From contig CM032117.1 of NCBI GenBank assembly GCA_018894105.1, forward strand, positions 34,514,501-34,578,500: DNA of 64,000 nucleotides. The letters run 5' to 3'. The translations under genes were made by a program, and so were the position numbers. The DNA comes from Jacaranda mimosifolia. Lineage: Eukaryota > Streptophyta > Magnoliopsida > Lamiales > Bignoniaceae. The stretch's first letter is position 1. Each line of letters opens with the position of its first letter. This document shows positions 1 to 12,035 of this stretch, one piece after another. The notes below the pieces were generated by a model. That model saw only the letters and a program-made list of their open reading frames with translations, was not told the DNA's origin and did not search any database.

Positions 1-2
1 GA

Positions 3-1390
3 ATTCTTCAGACAGACGCTAGTGAGACTTTCTGGGCTGCTGTACTTCTTGAAGAAAAGAATGGGAAGAGAAAAGTGTGTGGATACAAGAGTGGTTCATT
101 TAAGATTGCTGAACAACATTACCACTCTACTTACAAAGAGATCTTGGCTGTAAAACAAGGTATCGAAAAGTTTCAGTTTCATCTCATTGGCCATCATTTC
201 TTTGTAGAAATGGACATGACTAATTTCCCCAAGATGCTGAGTTTCAAACATCATAATTCCATTCCTTCTAAGTAGTTACTTAGATGGGCAGAATGGTTTT
301 CTCAGTATAACTTCACAGTTAACCATATTAAGGGGAAGAATAATGTCCTTGCGGATCTTCTTTCTCGACCTAAACTTTTTGAAATACCCAGAAGCCATAT
401 TCCTATCATCTGCATGTTTTCTCCAGCATCTTCCCCAAATATTTCTGCTTTTCATGATTTTCCATTAGAAAGCCTTCCTCCTAAAATTTTTGATCTGGTC
501 AAAACCAAAACCATTAAGTCCAGAGCTAAAGAACTTATGCTGAATACCAGTCTCTTACTGTTAGGAAAACTGGACTTCACACATTTGGAGGTTTAGGTTT
601 TCACCCTGATTATCCATTCTTCACATTGTTCAGTGTTGCTAATCCTTTCCATCTCATGTTTTCCAAAGAATTGCTTTGTCTACTTTGGTACATGCTTGAA
701 CAATGAAAGATTGCTGTTGAATTCCATATTGAACAATCTATCAAGTGGATTGCGGAACTTCACAGTGGATGGTTTGATGATTATGATGATAATCCCTGTG
801 CCAGGGCGTTCCTTGAATGGTTCTATCCTTTATCTACTTGGATGAGATTGTTTAAGGTGATTCAGATTAAACAAATTGGAAAATTTGATCCAGGAATCTC
901 TGTCATTTTTATTCTTTCCAGAAAAAGTTCTCCTCATATCCATAACTTGCCATACTTCTATTCAGTCTAAGAGTATGGTGTTTTTCCTTACCTTCTTAAT
1001 AAGGATTTCTATGAACATGGATTTGAGATCAGGGAGCTTCAAAGAAAAATGGCAGAACAGAATTCTGTTGTTCCACCACAAATCTGGCCAAGGTTTGAAG
1101 ATGACGCTCCATGGGAACAAATGCCAATTGACTATGCCATTAAACTCCAGAATGATGCTAGAGCATATTTCGAACAATTTTTCACAGAGTTCAACAAGAC
1201 TACACCAAATTTCATGTGGGGGTGTTTCAAAGGCTTATTTTAATTCTAACTGGAATTCATTATCTCATAATAAGTCTCCCTAGAATGTTGCTGCTACGGT
1301 TCCATGTTCTTTTCCAGTAGTCACTCCATATCCAGTTGTTGTTTCTACATCAGCATCAGTAGATCGAGGAAAAGAAAAAATTGATGTTGT
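3..1390 (+). pseudogene. endogenous caulimovirid fragment: RNase H and downstream polyprotein, decayed
   Basis: Reading frame 3 from base 3 gives a caulimovirid-type RNase H domain: a TDAS motif at the left edge, a YKEIL segment containing the catalytic Glu, and the LADLLSRP end of the domain near base 350-370. The reverse transcriptase would lie left of the window. An in-frame TAG sits at 273-275 and another stop at 594-596. From about 600 to 1240 a related frame with further stops and shifts continues (HPDYPFF, WFDDYDDNPCARAFLEWFYP and PPQIWPRFEDDAPWEQMP segments), which I read as the region downstream of RNase H in a petuvirus/florendovirus-like genome. This is an old, inactive genomic copy; the genus is inferred, not shown. 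It ends where the opposite-strand block begins near 1390. Confidence 0.8.
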
Positions 1391-1391
1391 C

Positions 1392-3062
1392 CTAGAAACT
1401 CAACATAGATATTATCATGAAAGTCTCAATGTTTGGTGAGTTTCTAGCCTGGATCTGCTGATTATCTCCAAGAGCATACCACCATTCTTTCAACGTACCA
1501 GTCATTCGTGCAATAAATCTATTTATAACACCAATAAGAGTAGCGCCTGGTTTTTTAAGTTCAGTAACACACCAAGACATCACTTCATGGATTCTGTCCT
1601 TCCAAATATAAGGAGGAATATCATCAAAGGTGAATAGATGCCTTGAATTACTGGAAAAAGAATCTTTAGGCTCATGAACATAGGGATTTCGTTGTTGACC
1701 TTGTTGACTGGTTTCTGGTTCATCATCTACCACTGGCTCTTGAGGAGTTTCCGGAGGTCGATCTTCTGGAGGCTGATTCATGAAGTGCAAAGGGACATCT
1801 TCCAGTAGATCCTCTGAATCACTTATATCTTCTGTAGTGAACACCGACCATGGTCTGTTTGGCTTACTTTCCTTAAACTCAACAGGTTTTTTAAGAAAAT
1901 CCGTGAGTAGATTGGAAGAAGATGAACTCTGCATCATGAATTGCTGGGAATCACTAGACTTTGAAACAACTGGTCCAGTGGTTGACACCTGAGGCTTACT
2001 TTTCTTCTTATATTCTTCCGGAGAAAAGAATGAAGAAGAGTCTCCAAACATCTTCTTAAAATTATCTAGACCATGTAGAGGTTGTGAAACAACAGGGTAA
2101 GGAGATACCAAAGGCTCTAGCCTACTCCAAATAGAATCTCATTGGTACTGATCTTCCAGAGATTTTAGCTGGGTCTTGAGTGACTTGATCTCCTGCTCCT
2201 TATGACTGAACGGCTGTGAGTTATGGCGAAGTCTCATAATTTCATTGTGAACAGAATCAATCCTTTCTTTTAAAGACTGAATTAATACTGCAATCTGACT
2301 CTCCATCTTGGCTTCAATTCTCTCCTGGCTTTTGGCAATCTTCTGCAACATTTGGTTCTGAGCCACTGCATTTTTTGACTGCCAGTTGAGAGTTGCTTCT
2401 GCAGCAGTGATGTCCACCGTAGATCCATCTGACTTACGGGATGTTGGATTCTTTATCTTCCAGGAGTGTTTGAACTCAGAGTTCTGAATTTCCTTAGGAG
2501 GAAAATCCAGTTGTTGCTGGGAAGAAGAAGAAGGTCCAAACATCATGATCTGTTTTGGGATGGGTTCTGCATCCAAATAGTTGTTTGAGGGATAGAAATC
2601 ATCATCATCAGAAAATTCATCATCGCTATCTTCATATCCCTCCTGTACTCCCCATCCAGTATGAGTTGTTGGCCATGGTGTAGGAGGCGGTGGAGTATAC
2701 TTTACCAGATAATCAAACTTCCCCGATGGTTGTCCCAAAGTATCAACAAAAGGATCATCCCTAGAAATTCTTGAGGGTCTTTGTGTAGGGATTTCTGGTG
2801 GTGCAAAGATGGGACTTTCATAACCATCAAATCCACTAATTTGCATAGTAGATTCAATAGAATACAGGGGATTAAAACAGCTAGGAACACTGGTCTTTTC
2901 CTTCTGCTTTTTGAACTTGATTTCTACCGTTCCGTCTTGATTTTTGTAAAAAGATGGCTTAGTAGACTGGATTGGCTTAGATTCCTTTGACGCCTGATGA
3001 GTCTGTTCATAAGTAGTAATCCACGAATCAGGAATCAACTTCTGCAACTCCTCTCTAGGTAA
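1392..3062 (-). pseudogene. endogenous caulimovirid fragment: coiled-coil and coat-protein region, decayed
   Basis: Two long minus-strand frames (3047-2139 and 2111-1392) form one broken polyprotein region. The first begins with a PDSWITTYE segment, then a proline-rich stretch with an acidic DSDDEFSDDDD run, and ends in a heptad-rich coiled coil (about residues 225-300: KIAKSQERIEAKMESQI, LKTQLKSLEDQY). The second is Ser/Pro/acid-rich, then has a capsid-like core (IPPYIWKDRIHEVMSWC, TGTLKEWWYALGD). The order matches the movement protein-coat protein part of caulimovirid polyproteins. The expected CCHC finger after the capsid core is missing because the block stops at the inversion junction. 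The frame break between 2111 and 2139 shows it is not functional. Confidence 0.78.
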
Positions 3063-3443
3063 CTATATGGGGACACAAGTACAGCTAGGTATGTGATTAG
3101 TGTCCACAGAGATTAACAGGGCCTCGTCTATTTCCTGATTGACTGATTTTGAATCCTGTACACCATCTGATAATGGAGTGTTGCAGAATAGGTTGAAGCA
3201 GTAGGAACAGCTCCACATATCTGGATCTGAAGCTTGAGGGCCGATCTTAAACATGGATCTGATATTGGCATGTTGAAATTTGGAAACATAGTAACAAGTA
3301 CAATTCCAGCATTCAACGTGGTTTGAACAGTGCCAATACATGCATGCTGGTAGTCTGTATATCGGGTATCCATGAGAGCAATTCTGAAAGTAGTGGGAAG
3401 ACCTTTGACCAATTCCAGTTGTTATAAGGAATTTATAACACAC
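3063..3443 (-). pseudogene. endogenous caulimovirid movement-protein (30K family) fragment
   Basis: The minus strand encodes the middle and end of a 30K-superfamily movement protein: an ALMDTRY segment, then PNFNMPISDPCLRSALKL, and a C-terminal ATLHYQMVYRIQNQSI segment. These are the usual blocks of caulimovirid movement proteins, which line plasmodesmata. The two overlapping frames (3443-3063 and 3412-3128) mean at least one frameshift lies within it. The N-terminal part is absent: the viral sequence ends at about 3443, some 140 bp from the last recognisable exon of the RBL19-like pseudogene. It is continuous with the coat-protein block in the same orientation. Confidence 0.75.
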
Positions 3444-3583
3444 CCCTAAAAGGTAGACATCACTGTACCCAACTAAAGATCACCAAACAACATATTTATT
3501 TAATCCATCATTAAGTTATATACATCTTTCCATATCAATCAATAAAATTATCTATCTTTTGCAATAAACAGATGAAAGATTAC
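3444..3583. other. short AT-rich gap between viral block and RBL19-like exon 6
   Basis: This would be the start of the last intron of the RBL19-like pseudogene, since a GTAATC donor follows exon 6. No terminal exon is seen before the viral block begins. Confidence 0.5.
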
Positions 3584-4639
3584 CTCCTCCTGGATGCTTC
3601 AATGGGATCTGAACCAGGCAACGAAGCACCTCCTAGAGTATGGCACCTGGACTCATCTGAAGTTTCAGATCTTCTTCCACAAAATAGCCGCTCAGATATT
3701 GTAGCAACAGGACCGGTCACTGGTCTGACCACCATCAACCAGCACTAGATGATGGAAGGGGAGAGAGGGAAGAAAAGAAAGGCAGCACAACTGCAAACAA
3801 GTAAAAAATACCTTAAAAATTCAGGAAAGAAGGTAGAGAAGGCAAATTCATCACTTGGATCGCCTCTGGTTTTCTTTGCCAGTATCTGAGATAAATCCAA
3901 CTTATGTAGGTGCCAAATATTAAGGTAGGAAGATATGATACTGAATCTGTCGTGACGACAACAGACACCAATAGTGCAAGAGAAGGCAACCATTGCAAAA
4001 AAGTTGAAATAAATAACAATTATCAGGGTGCAACAGAAAATTGCTTAGCCTTTTAAGAGTTTAGGCTTCATATCAGTAAGAGTAAGGTGTATAACATGGA
4101 ACCGAAAAAAAACTTCCAAAGTTGAAGTTCATACTTTTGATTTTATCTTCAACAAAGACAGCTCTTGATCTGGTATTATCTGTTTGATGCCAACCAAGAA
4201 TCCTGAAAGAACCCCTTGGAAACCAGAAATAGGCAGATAGCTACCAGAAAAACGAAAAAAGAAAAGAAAGAAAAAAAAATGAATATCAAGATTTATTCAG
4301 TTAAACCTTTGATGAGGAAAGCAGCAGCAAATGAAATGAGTCATTTAGTTAAACAGCAGTAAACATTAAAGATGGGGATCTGCTAGTTGGGGATTCATTA
4401 TTAGAAATTCATTTAAGGGTCTAACGTTTTGAGATACAAATTCTCTTCATTTTATTTGCATTTCATTCATGTAGCATTTCCATGAAAGTAAAGATCTCAA
4501 CTGGGCTGGGCTGGGCTGGGCTAAACCAGTCAACTAGAGCTCGAACTATAAGGAGCGGGTTCAGGCATCTGTGTTTCATATTGAGCGTAAATAGGAAAAA
4601 CCCGTTCAGCCCATGAACTGACTGCTGTAGGTCTTGGAC

Positions 4640-6301
4640 CAGCCTAATCCCGGCTTTTTTATATATAAAATATTATACAATAAAAATTTAATTACAAAAA
4701 TACCGTATGTGGAAATGTATAACATTTTTATGATAAGGAACGGTTGGGAACGTGCCTTTCACCAACTGCACCTTCAAAAAATCTTATTTTCATAAATTAG
4801 AAGGAGCGGCCTATGACCACGCCTCTTATTTGTTATTTTAATTAATCTATAATTTAAGGTGTCAGATTGTTGACACTCTAAACTGAGCTGTTGGAAGGCT
4901 TGACTCCAATGTTCTTATTTATTATTATTATTATTATTATTTTAATATAATAGAGAGGCACAATTTGTGACCACGCCCACGCCTCCTAAATATATTTTTT
5001 TAAAATAACAAAAGAGGCGCACTGTCACTGCACTCCCAATTGTTTTCTTTAAAATCACCTCTCATGTTGTTATTTCTAAAATTAGTGTCAGCCAGCAGGC
5101 TGATATAGAGGTAGGGTGTTGGCTGACAACCCCACTATTAAATTAAGGAAGAAAGAAAAGTGTAAATGGATAGTCGTAAGTGATGAACCAAAAGAGAGAA
5201 AGAAACAAAAACAAAAAGAGTGAAAAGGTGAAGAAAGAAAAACAGAAAAAGAGAGAAGGAAGAAATAGAAAGAAAAATAGAGAAAGAGAGAAGAAAGAAA
5301 TAGAAAGAAGAAAAGAGAGATAGAGAGTAGGAATGAGGGAAAGGGGAAATTTTTGAGGAGAAGAGGAAGAACTATGAGAGACAAAAAGAACAAAAGTCGG
5401 ACAAATAAGAAAAATATTTTGTAGTTAAGTAAAGAATGTTTATGCTATTCTTATCAACATTTATATTTTATTAATGCAGATTGTTGGATTGTGCATAAGA
5501 ATTGGGAAAAAGAATTTGTAATTATTTTCATTCTATTTTTTATTATTTTATTTTTGCTTTTGAATTGTGTTTTAAATGAAACTTATTTGTTTATTTATTC
5601 TAAAAGTAAAATAATAAAAAAACAGATATAATTAAACAAATAATACTACAAACCATTTACATGATTTCATAATACATAATAATATACACACTAATTCACA
5701 AGTAAACAACAATGCATATAAAATTTAAACTAATTAACAACCAAATCAACAGAGAATTTATCATACTAATAGAAATACATTTGTTTAAAATGTCATACCT
5801 AAACAATATCTGCACACGATACAAATTCTTCTTTTCAATTGTTATGAACAATCCAACAATCTGAATTAATAAAATATGAATATTGATAAGATTAAAAATT
5901 TAGATCTTTAAAAATATAAATATAGTATAAAATTCAAATATAACGTTATCATTCGTTGGAATTGAAATATCTGCAACATTAGGATTACGTTATCATATAT
6001 TCTTCATACTGATCAATGATGATTACAATATCAGGTAACCCTTTACAAATATTTTCTTATGCGCTTGATCCCTTCTTTCTTGTTTCTTCTTTTTTCTTAT
6101 TCTTCAACTTTTTCCCTTTCCTTTTCTTTGTTTTTTCTTTCTTTCTTTCTTCCCTCTTTCTCTATTTTTCTTTCTATTTTTTCGCTCTTATTCTCTTTTC
6201 TTCTTTACTTACCACCACTGATGTACACTTTTCTTTCTTAGTTCAATAGTAGGGGTGTGCCAACACCCAACCTCTATGTAAACCTACTAGCTTACACTAA
6301 A

Positions 6302-6336
<35 letters not shown>

Positions 6337-6700
6337 AGAAGCCCGATATGTAATCACACCTCTCAAAATATACAAAAGAAAAAAGACAAATTAAGAGGAG
6401 CAGTTTAAGTTAGTGCCTCTATCTTATTGAAAAGAAATGTTGGGGGATCGTAATGGCTTAGTTTAAGGTGTAAGCCTATTGACACCCTAAATTATGAATT
6501 TATTAAGAAAAACTTTAAGAGGCTCGGTCATGCACTGCACTTTATGACTTACAAAAAAAGAAAAGTTTCTCTAAAGGCGGCGATTTCTAGTGGAGTTTTA
6601 CAATAAAAATATTATACTTTTCCACACACAATAGTTCCCTAATTAATTATTTGCTATATTATATTTATATAAGAAAGCCGCCTAAGCTCAATCTTTTTTT
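4640..6700. repeat. long foldback element (imperfect ~0.9 kb arms), inside intron 3 of the RBL19-like pseudogene
   Basis: The left arm, about 4640-5510, is matched in reverse complement by about 5820-6700. Examples of pairs are 5080-5160 with 6225-6310 (GTAGGGTGTTGG / CCAACACCCAACC), 4858-4945 with 6410-6500 (AGGTGTCA / TGACACCC), 4690-4830 with 6515-6640, and 5455-5500 with 5830-5900. The arms carry a polypurine tract (5130-5400) facing a polypyrimidine tract (6060-6240). The unpaired centre is about 5520-5820. No transposase frame is present. It resembles a non-autonomous foldback or long-TIR element. I could not fix the exact ends or a target duplication. Confidence 0.7.
6307..6333. repeat. 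(TA)n microsatellite
   Basis: A run of TA dinucleotides in the right arm of the foldback element, absent from the matching left arm. Confidence 0.95.
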
Positions 6701-6839
6701 TTCCTAATCTTGTGTCGGGCAATTTACCTATTTAACTTACATTATCCAACTCAAAAAGATGAAAAGGATTAAAAGAGTAGCTTGAGCCCCAAAGTTAAGG
6801 GGTGCCTCAATGACCATTTGCACTTTTAAGCTTATTTAT

Positions 6840-7830
6840 TCATTTTTAGTGGTTCACATTAGTGGATTGTTCAACTGGTTAATCCAATAGTTGCGATTGG
6901 CTTAATGACTGGCTACAATTTTGATTTTAAATTCAATTGGACAATCCACGTAATGGACTATTTCAACACCTTTCATTCATCTAATGATCCACATTAGCAG
7001 ACCAATATGTCCAACTAAAATTTGAACTTTTCTTTTTAGACAATCAAATGGTCCACATTAATAGACCATTTGATTGTTTGATCCCACGGTTGAGGCTAGC
7101 TTAGTGGCCATCCGCTATCTTTGACTTATAAAAAATACTATTGAATGGTCCACATAAGCATATTGTTCAACAACTTTCATCTAACGGTCTACCATTGGTT
7201 ATAGTAATTTCTTTTTTAAGAAAAATCCAGATGAACAGTCGAAATTATTGAACCGTTACAGTCCAATGACCAGCTTTCAGTCTGGCATTTGGAGTTAAAA
7301 TAGCCAAGATTTGCAAAGTCAACTGCCAAAAATTGAGAGCTTTGCAACTCTAATTTCCATTAAACTTTAAATAGTATATGATAAGTAATAGTTAAATGAA
7401 AGTTGAATTACATTGAGAGATTTACAGAAATTTAGATTGAGAGAGAGTGAAATTTGTATAGAAAAACTAAATTGAAGATATCCTATTTATAGGGGAAAAA
7501 ATGTTATTGTTTTAAAAAAAAGGTCTGAAAATCTTCTAACAATTGATTCAACTGGATTTTTTTTTCCAGAAAATATATAAGAGAAAGGTATTGTTGGTAG
7601 AATGCTGAAAATCATTAAGAAGTCCAGCTCAACTAGATCTTTTAAAGAGTAAAACAGAAATTATGTTGGTAAAGCCCAGGGTAATATTACCAACAGTCAA
7701 TTAATGTGGACCGATGGATGAAAAGGGTGGATTTAAATTAAAAGAAATCAAAAGTTACAGCTGCTGTTGGCCAAACACAACCATTAGATTAACCATTCTA
7801 TTGGTCTTAAAAAAGAATTTAGAAGTTGCA
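6840..7830. repeat. second foldback-like repeat, decayed
   Basis: Sequence at about 6875-6960 (GGTTAATCCAATAGTTGC) pairs in reverse complement with about 7725-7805 (AACCATTAGATTAACC). Between them are direct partial copies of a GGTCCACATTA..GACCATT motif (near 6850, 6975, 7050, 7145 and 7700). There are no coding frames. It lies directly beside the larger foldback in the same intron and is probably a second non-autonomous DNA element. Confidence 0.5.
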
Positions 7831-8384
7831 GCTCGCCAGTCGCCACTGGGTCAGTCATAATAACATCATGGCTCAAGGCATTTTTTTCCATCTTTTTCAT
7901 AGTCCAAGTTTCTAGCACAAAACTAAAAAAAGAAAAACCAGAAACTAGCTCAGCCCTAAGCTGGTCCCAGTTCAGGGCCTAAGGCGGGCTAGTTCATGGG
8001 TAAGGCCAATATTTGCTCATCATTCCTCATAGGGGCCTAAGACATATGTCCAAAGCTAACGAAGCCTCCTGTTACTGTCCATGGGCAAGTAATATTTATT
8101 AGTCAATCATGGTTCACCAAGTTGATGAGGCAGTGATCAGCCCAATCCAGTTGACATCTTTCATCTTTAGTGAAAAGATCACCTCAGTCCTCAGCTTTGT
8201 TATCCTCCTTTAGCATGTTTCGCATTTTTCCAGAATGAAAAACATGATAATTTCACTCAGTAATTTTCAAAAATTATAGTCAAGGAAAATGAAAAAGTGT
8301 GACTTAGAAGATTAAAGGGGACTGGGAAGTGGAGCAGGACAAAAGACACCTTCCACCAAGAATAATAGCTCTTGCGTCACTTAC
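7831..8384. other. remainder of RBL19-like intron 3, no gene
   Basis: A GC-richer patch at 7940-8010 (CTAAGCTGGTCCC, GGGCTAGTTCATGGG) pairs in reverse complement with 4575-4650, suggesting that one DNA-element family bounds the repeat-filled intron. Nothing else is recognised here. Confidence 0.4.
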
Positions 8385-8604
8385 AGGTAAACTTCCTGCC
8401 TTGTGATACATGTAGTACAAGGAAATAGATGTGACAAAGACGCAAACTGACGTCAGAAAGTTAACCACAAAGATGAACTTCAAAAATTCCCTAGAACCCC
8501 ATATGGGTTCAAGCAACTTCCCAATGAAAAGAAGACCAATTGTGCTGATAACTACCTGCAAAATACTGATATTTGGAAAATGTACTAATAAAGTAGGAAA
8601 GGTC

Positions 8605-8633
<29 letters not shown>
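8605..8633. repeat. poly(A) run of 29
   Basis: An uninterrupted A run in the short intron between exons 2 and 3 of the RBL19-like pseudogene. On the minus strand it reads as poly(T) upstream of the exon 3 acceptor. Confidence 0.95.
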
Positions 8634-8636
<3 letters not shown>

Positions 8637-9719
8637 AGTTAAATGTAAATGCATTAAAAACAATAAAATACTACATACCCCGTATATTGACTGTTCAATG
8701 TATCCAGCTGTAATGAGATTCCAAGCAAAAGGAATCGTCCTATAGTAAAAAAAAGAAAGAAAAGAAAAAGGGAAAATTAATTGTTATAGTTTTTAGGTTT
8801 TCAGTCTACTTAAAGAGGTTTGTAAAATCAATAATGCCTAAAACTGTCTCTGTGACTAGGAGGAGTGGTCAAGCCTCTTCATAGCATGCTATAGTCCTAA
8901 TCCAATGTGTTTTACCAAATGATACTAACCAATCTGACGGTGGCTCTGATTAATTCTTCTTATTTCATCCATAATTTTTACAAGTACAAATAGAATGCTT
9001 CGGTTTACATGAGTGGATCGTCAGAACTTCACCTTCTCAGCAACAAGTGAACCTAAAGTCCTCCATTTTATGAGTGGATAAATCTTTCTCAGCCTCCTGG
9101 AGCGATAGTGCAGCGAAATCATTCCAGTTCTTTGGAGAAGTATATGACTATTTCAAGTAAACAATAATAATAGGCCCTCCAATTTCCAAAGATCCCCATC
9201 CCCCCAGTTGCCCACAGCAGTATAAGCTTTAAACCCCTTGTCAGATTTTTCAGCCATTCAAATCTTGTCAGTGCTTCTATGCATTGCAATGTTCCAGATA
9301 ATCAACATAAAATTTACTCTTTACGGATTGGTAAGCCCAAATAGTGAAAAGTTCATCTTCATTTCATAATCTTACTGATAATCAACCAAGAATTTACTCT
9401 GTCCTAATTGATATCTGAAAAAGGCAAATAAACAGACAAACTCAGCATTGTCCAACCTAAAGCATGCCAAATAGCAAACCCCACCCCTTCTTAAGCTAAC
9501 CCAAACAAACAGGAATACATGCAAACATACACAATAATGATACACATTTACAGGAAAAAGAAAAAGTAAACAAAAAAATGTAGGGAAAAAAGATTACTAG
9601 GCGGGAATGAGAGCAAGATAAGAAACTGCAGAGGGCAAAATCTGAACAACAACGTGACCCCCTATTAACACCACTGCTAGACCCTTGCACAGCCTTGTAA
9701 AACCCGTGTAAATGATCAT

Positions 9720-10283
9720 CCCGCCATATTCATCAAAACAGAAACAAAAAAACACAACTTTTCTCAACCCTCTTCATAGGAAATGAAAATGTAAAAGAAG
9801 AAGCACAGCCCATTTCAGATCTGATGAAGATTGCATTGTTAAACAACCAAAATTTACGTATATTTACATAGAATGTGCCGTTCAAGTATTCAACCCTGAG
9901 AGCTGCGAGGAGCTCATTGGGCTTCCAATAATTTGAATTACTGAGTGATCTGACTGGAATTCTTTAGGGGGAGGCAGTTAACTATTTTTTGGTCACTCAT
10001 CTTGATTTTGTTGTTTGGGGTTAATAGTAATCTTGATTTTGAAGCAAGAGGAGGGAGATGAACGTCGATTCTCCACAAATCCGCTGGTGATGCATGGAAT
10101 GCTCATCTGCTAATCACAAAATCATTCACTAGCCCTTTTCGCTTGACTTTGTTAGCTTGCTTGCTTGGGGCTTTGAGCATCCTCGCTGGTCCATTGCTTT
10201 CCTGCCCATCGATCAGCTCTGTCTTCAAGGTCTTTTTAGGTCAGATGACTCAGATCGACCAATGATTTTGCCATAGTCCATAG
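9720..10283. other. upstream flank of the RBL19-like pseudogene
   Basis: The minus-strand frame stays open for some codons before the chosen ATG, but no upstream Met is seen. No promoter or gene is recognised. The target duplication GTCCATAG of the next element ends this stretch (10276-10283). Confidence 0.4.
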
Positions 10284-10991
10284 TAGGACTGTCAACGGAT
10301 CGGATTTGGATCGAATCTGTCATATTCGAATTCGAATTCGATTAACAAAATTTATATCCAAATCCGACCCGAAATTCGATAGGATATTTGTTAATCAGTA
10401 CCATATCCGAATCCTATTGATATTCGAAATCCGGTTAAAAAATCCGATCCGATTTCATTTTTTTTCTTTCTTGTTTTTTCCTTTTAAATTTTATAAAAAT
10501 ATTGTATGTATAAAGTAAATATATGTCATATTTGAATTTTTAACAACTTTTTATTATATATTAGTGAAAAAGTTAAATATTTGAATATTAAAGTCCTTTT
10601 CACATTATATTAATGTATAGATAAACTATTATATATTATTATATTTGATATTTTATCAATATCCCTCTTATTTTTTAGGTTAAAAAACTCAACATTACTA
10701 ATATAATATAGATGTTAATATAGATATTAGGTCAATATAATATATAGATTTTATTTTAAAATATTATTAATATTATATATAAGAGTATTAATTTAATAAA
10801 AAATATTAAAGTTCGGATTTGGATCTTTAATGGATCGGATTGCTTAATTCCATATCCAATCCACTTATTTCGAATTTTGAATATTTATAATCGGATCTGA
10901 TCCATCAAATATTTTAATCGAATAAAAATCCTAAAATTCAGATCGGATTCAGATCGAATTCGGACTAAAATCCGATCCATTGACAGCCCTA
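10284..10991. mobile_element. hAT-type MITE with 8 bp target duplication
   Basis: Imperfect terminal inverted repeats start TAGGACTGTCAACGGATCGG and end as the reverse complement of TAGGGCTGTCAATGGATCGG. The flanks are an exact 8 bp duplication GTCCATAG (10276-10283 and 10992-10999), the length expected of hAT insertions. The interior is AT-rich with ATCCGAATTCG-like motifs near both ends and has no transposase frame. Length is 708 bp. It belongs to the same family as the copies at 11126, 17881 and 33925. Confidence 0.9.
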
Positions 10992-10999
10992 GTCCATAG

Positions 11000-11125
11000 T
11001 CCAATTTGAATGGAGGTATCTTGGGCCCAAGTTCTTGGGTGCCCACTTCAATCGTTTATCCCAAGTTTGGGCTTTATTATGTGGGGGTCCAAAAACAAAC
11101 TTATGCTGGTAGCCGTAGGTATAAC
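11000..11125. other. short spacer between two MITEs
   Basis: Ends in the target duplication GGTATAAC (11118-11125) of the next MITE. No other feature is seen. Confidence 0.5.
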
Positions 11126-12027
11126 TAGGATTGTAATGGGCCGAATTCGGATCAGATTATGCTCTAACCAAATTCGAATCCGAAAGTAATATATTAGATT
11201 CAAATCTGATTTAAGATTCATCGGATCTGTAGTTTGTATAATCATATTCGGATCCAAATAAAAATAAGATATCCCAAAAAATCCCAAATTTGAATATTTT
11301 AAAAATCATTATATATTTATTATTTTGCTAAAAATTTAGTAAAATCCAAATTCAAAACAATTATTCTTAAAAAAAAATACACAACAGGTTAATGAATAAT
11401 TTTTCAAATTTATTGATCAATTAAAAGCAACAATAGAATTTAACTTATTCACATTCATTCACCAAATCATTATATTTTAGGTTCTCTTGCTGATAATAGT
11501 ACTTATTTGACATTATAAATACATAGTTATACTTGACTATTCAATCAACTAACTATAAACTCAAAGTTTTATGAAAAAAAAAAACTCATTTTGATCAAAT
11601 CGAGATTTGCATTCAACTCCTACTTATTATTCTTCCTGCTTCATTTTTTGTTATAAAAATAGAGAAACAAGTGATGTAATTATGATGTAAATAAGCTCAA
11701 AATCTAACAATTTATATGAAATTTACCTAATTTGATATATTGTATGGAAGTTCATTACTTCCTTCATCCAAATATCCACATTGACATTATTATAGGATAC
11801 TGTATATACATATGTATAATACTATATATGTATAATACTAAATATATTCAGATTCAGATTATTAATAGATCGGATCAAGCCATATCCACATTCACTTCAT
11901 TTATTTCGGATTATGAACTTTTTTAATCGAATCAAATCCGGTGAATATTTTATCGGTTAAAGATACTAAATAATCGGATCGAATTTGAATCGAATTCGGA
12001 TTAAGATCCGCTTCATTGACAACCCTA
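11126..12027. mobile_element. hAT-type MITE with 8 bp target duplication
   Basis: Ends TAGGATTGTAATGG and, in reverse complement, TAGGGTTGTCAATG. The flanking duplication GGTATAAC is exact at 11118-11125 and 12028-12035. The sub-terminal ATCCGAATTCG-type motifs and AT-rich core match the element at 10284. Length is 902 bp and there is no transposase frame. Confidence 0.88.
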
Positions 12028-12035
12028 GGTATAAC

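Larger units (their letters stand above)
3584..9719 (-). pseudogene. RBL19: RBL19/TMEM115-type rhomboid-like protein, unprocessed pseudogene
   Basis: Six exons match plant RBL19 (TMEM115/DUF1751, a Golgi/ER multi-pass rhomboid-like protein): 9719-9598 (TGFTRLCKGLAVVL), 8739-8679 (TIPFAWNLITAGYIEQSIYG), 8555-8385 (IGKLLEPIWGSREFLKF), 4240-4135 (GIKQIIPDQEL), 3992-3812 (YLPTLIFGTY; GDPSDEFAFSTFFPEFL) and 3724-3584 (GASLPGSDPIEASRRR). The lesions are clear. The codon spanning exons 1 and 2 reads TA|G, a stop. Exon 3 ends in phase 0 but exon 4 needs two carried bases. The acceptor before exon 5 reads CAA where CAG is expected. About 10 bases are missing near 3865, shifting the frame between QRKPE and RGDPSDE. 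The final exon (ERGARALEERL-type end in relatives) is absent and viral sequence lies there instead. Because introns are kept, this is a decayed duplicate or the decayed original, not a retrocopy. The start is the first ATG before TGFTRLCKG. Confidence 0.85.

Noticed and set aside
5088..5393. 101-codon minus-strand frame rich in Phe, Leu and Ser
   Set aside because: It is the translation of a polypurine tract in a foldback arm; the mirror frame at 6016-6249 arises from the other arm.
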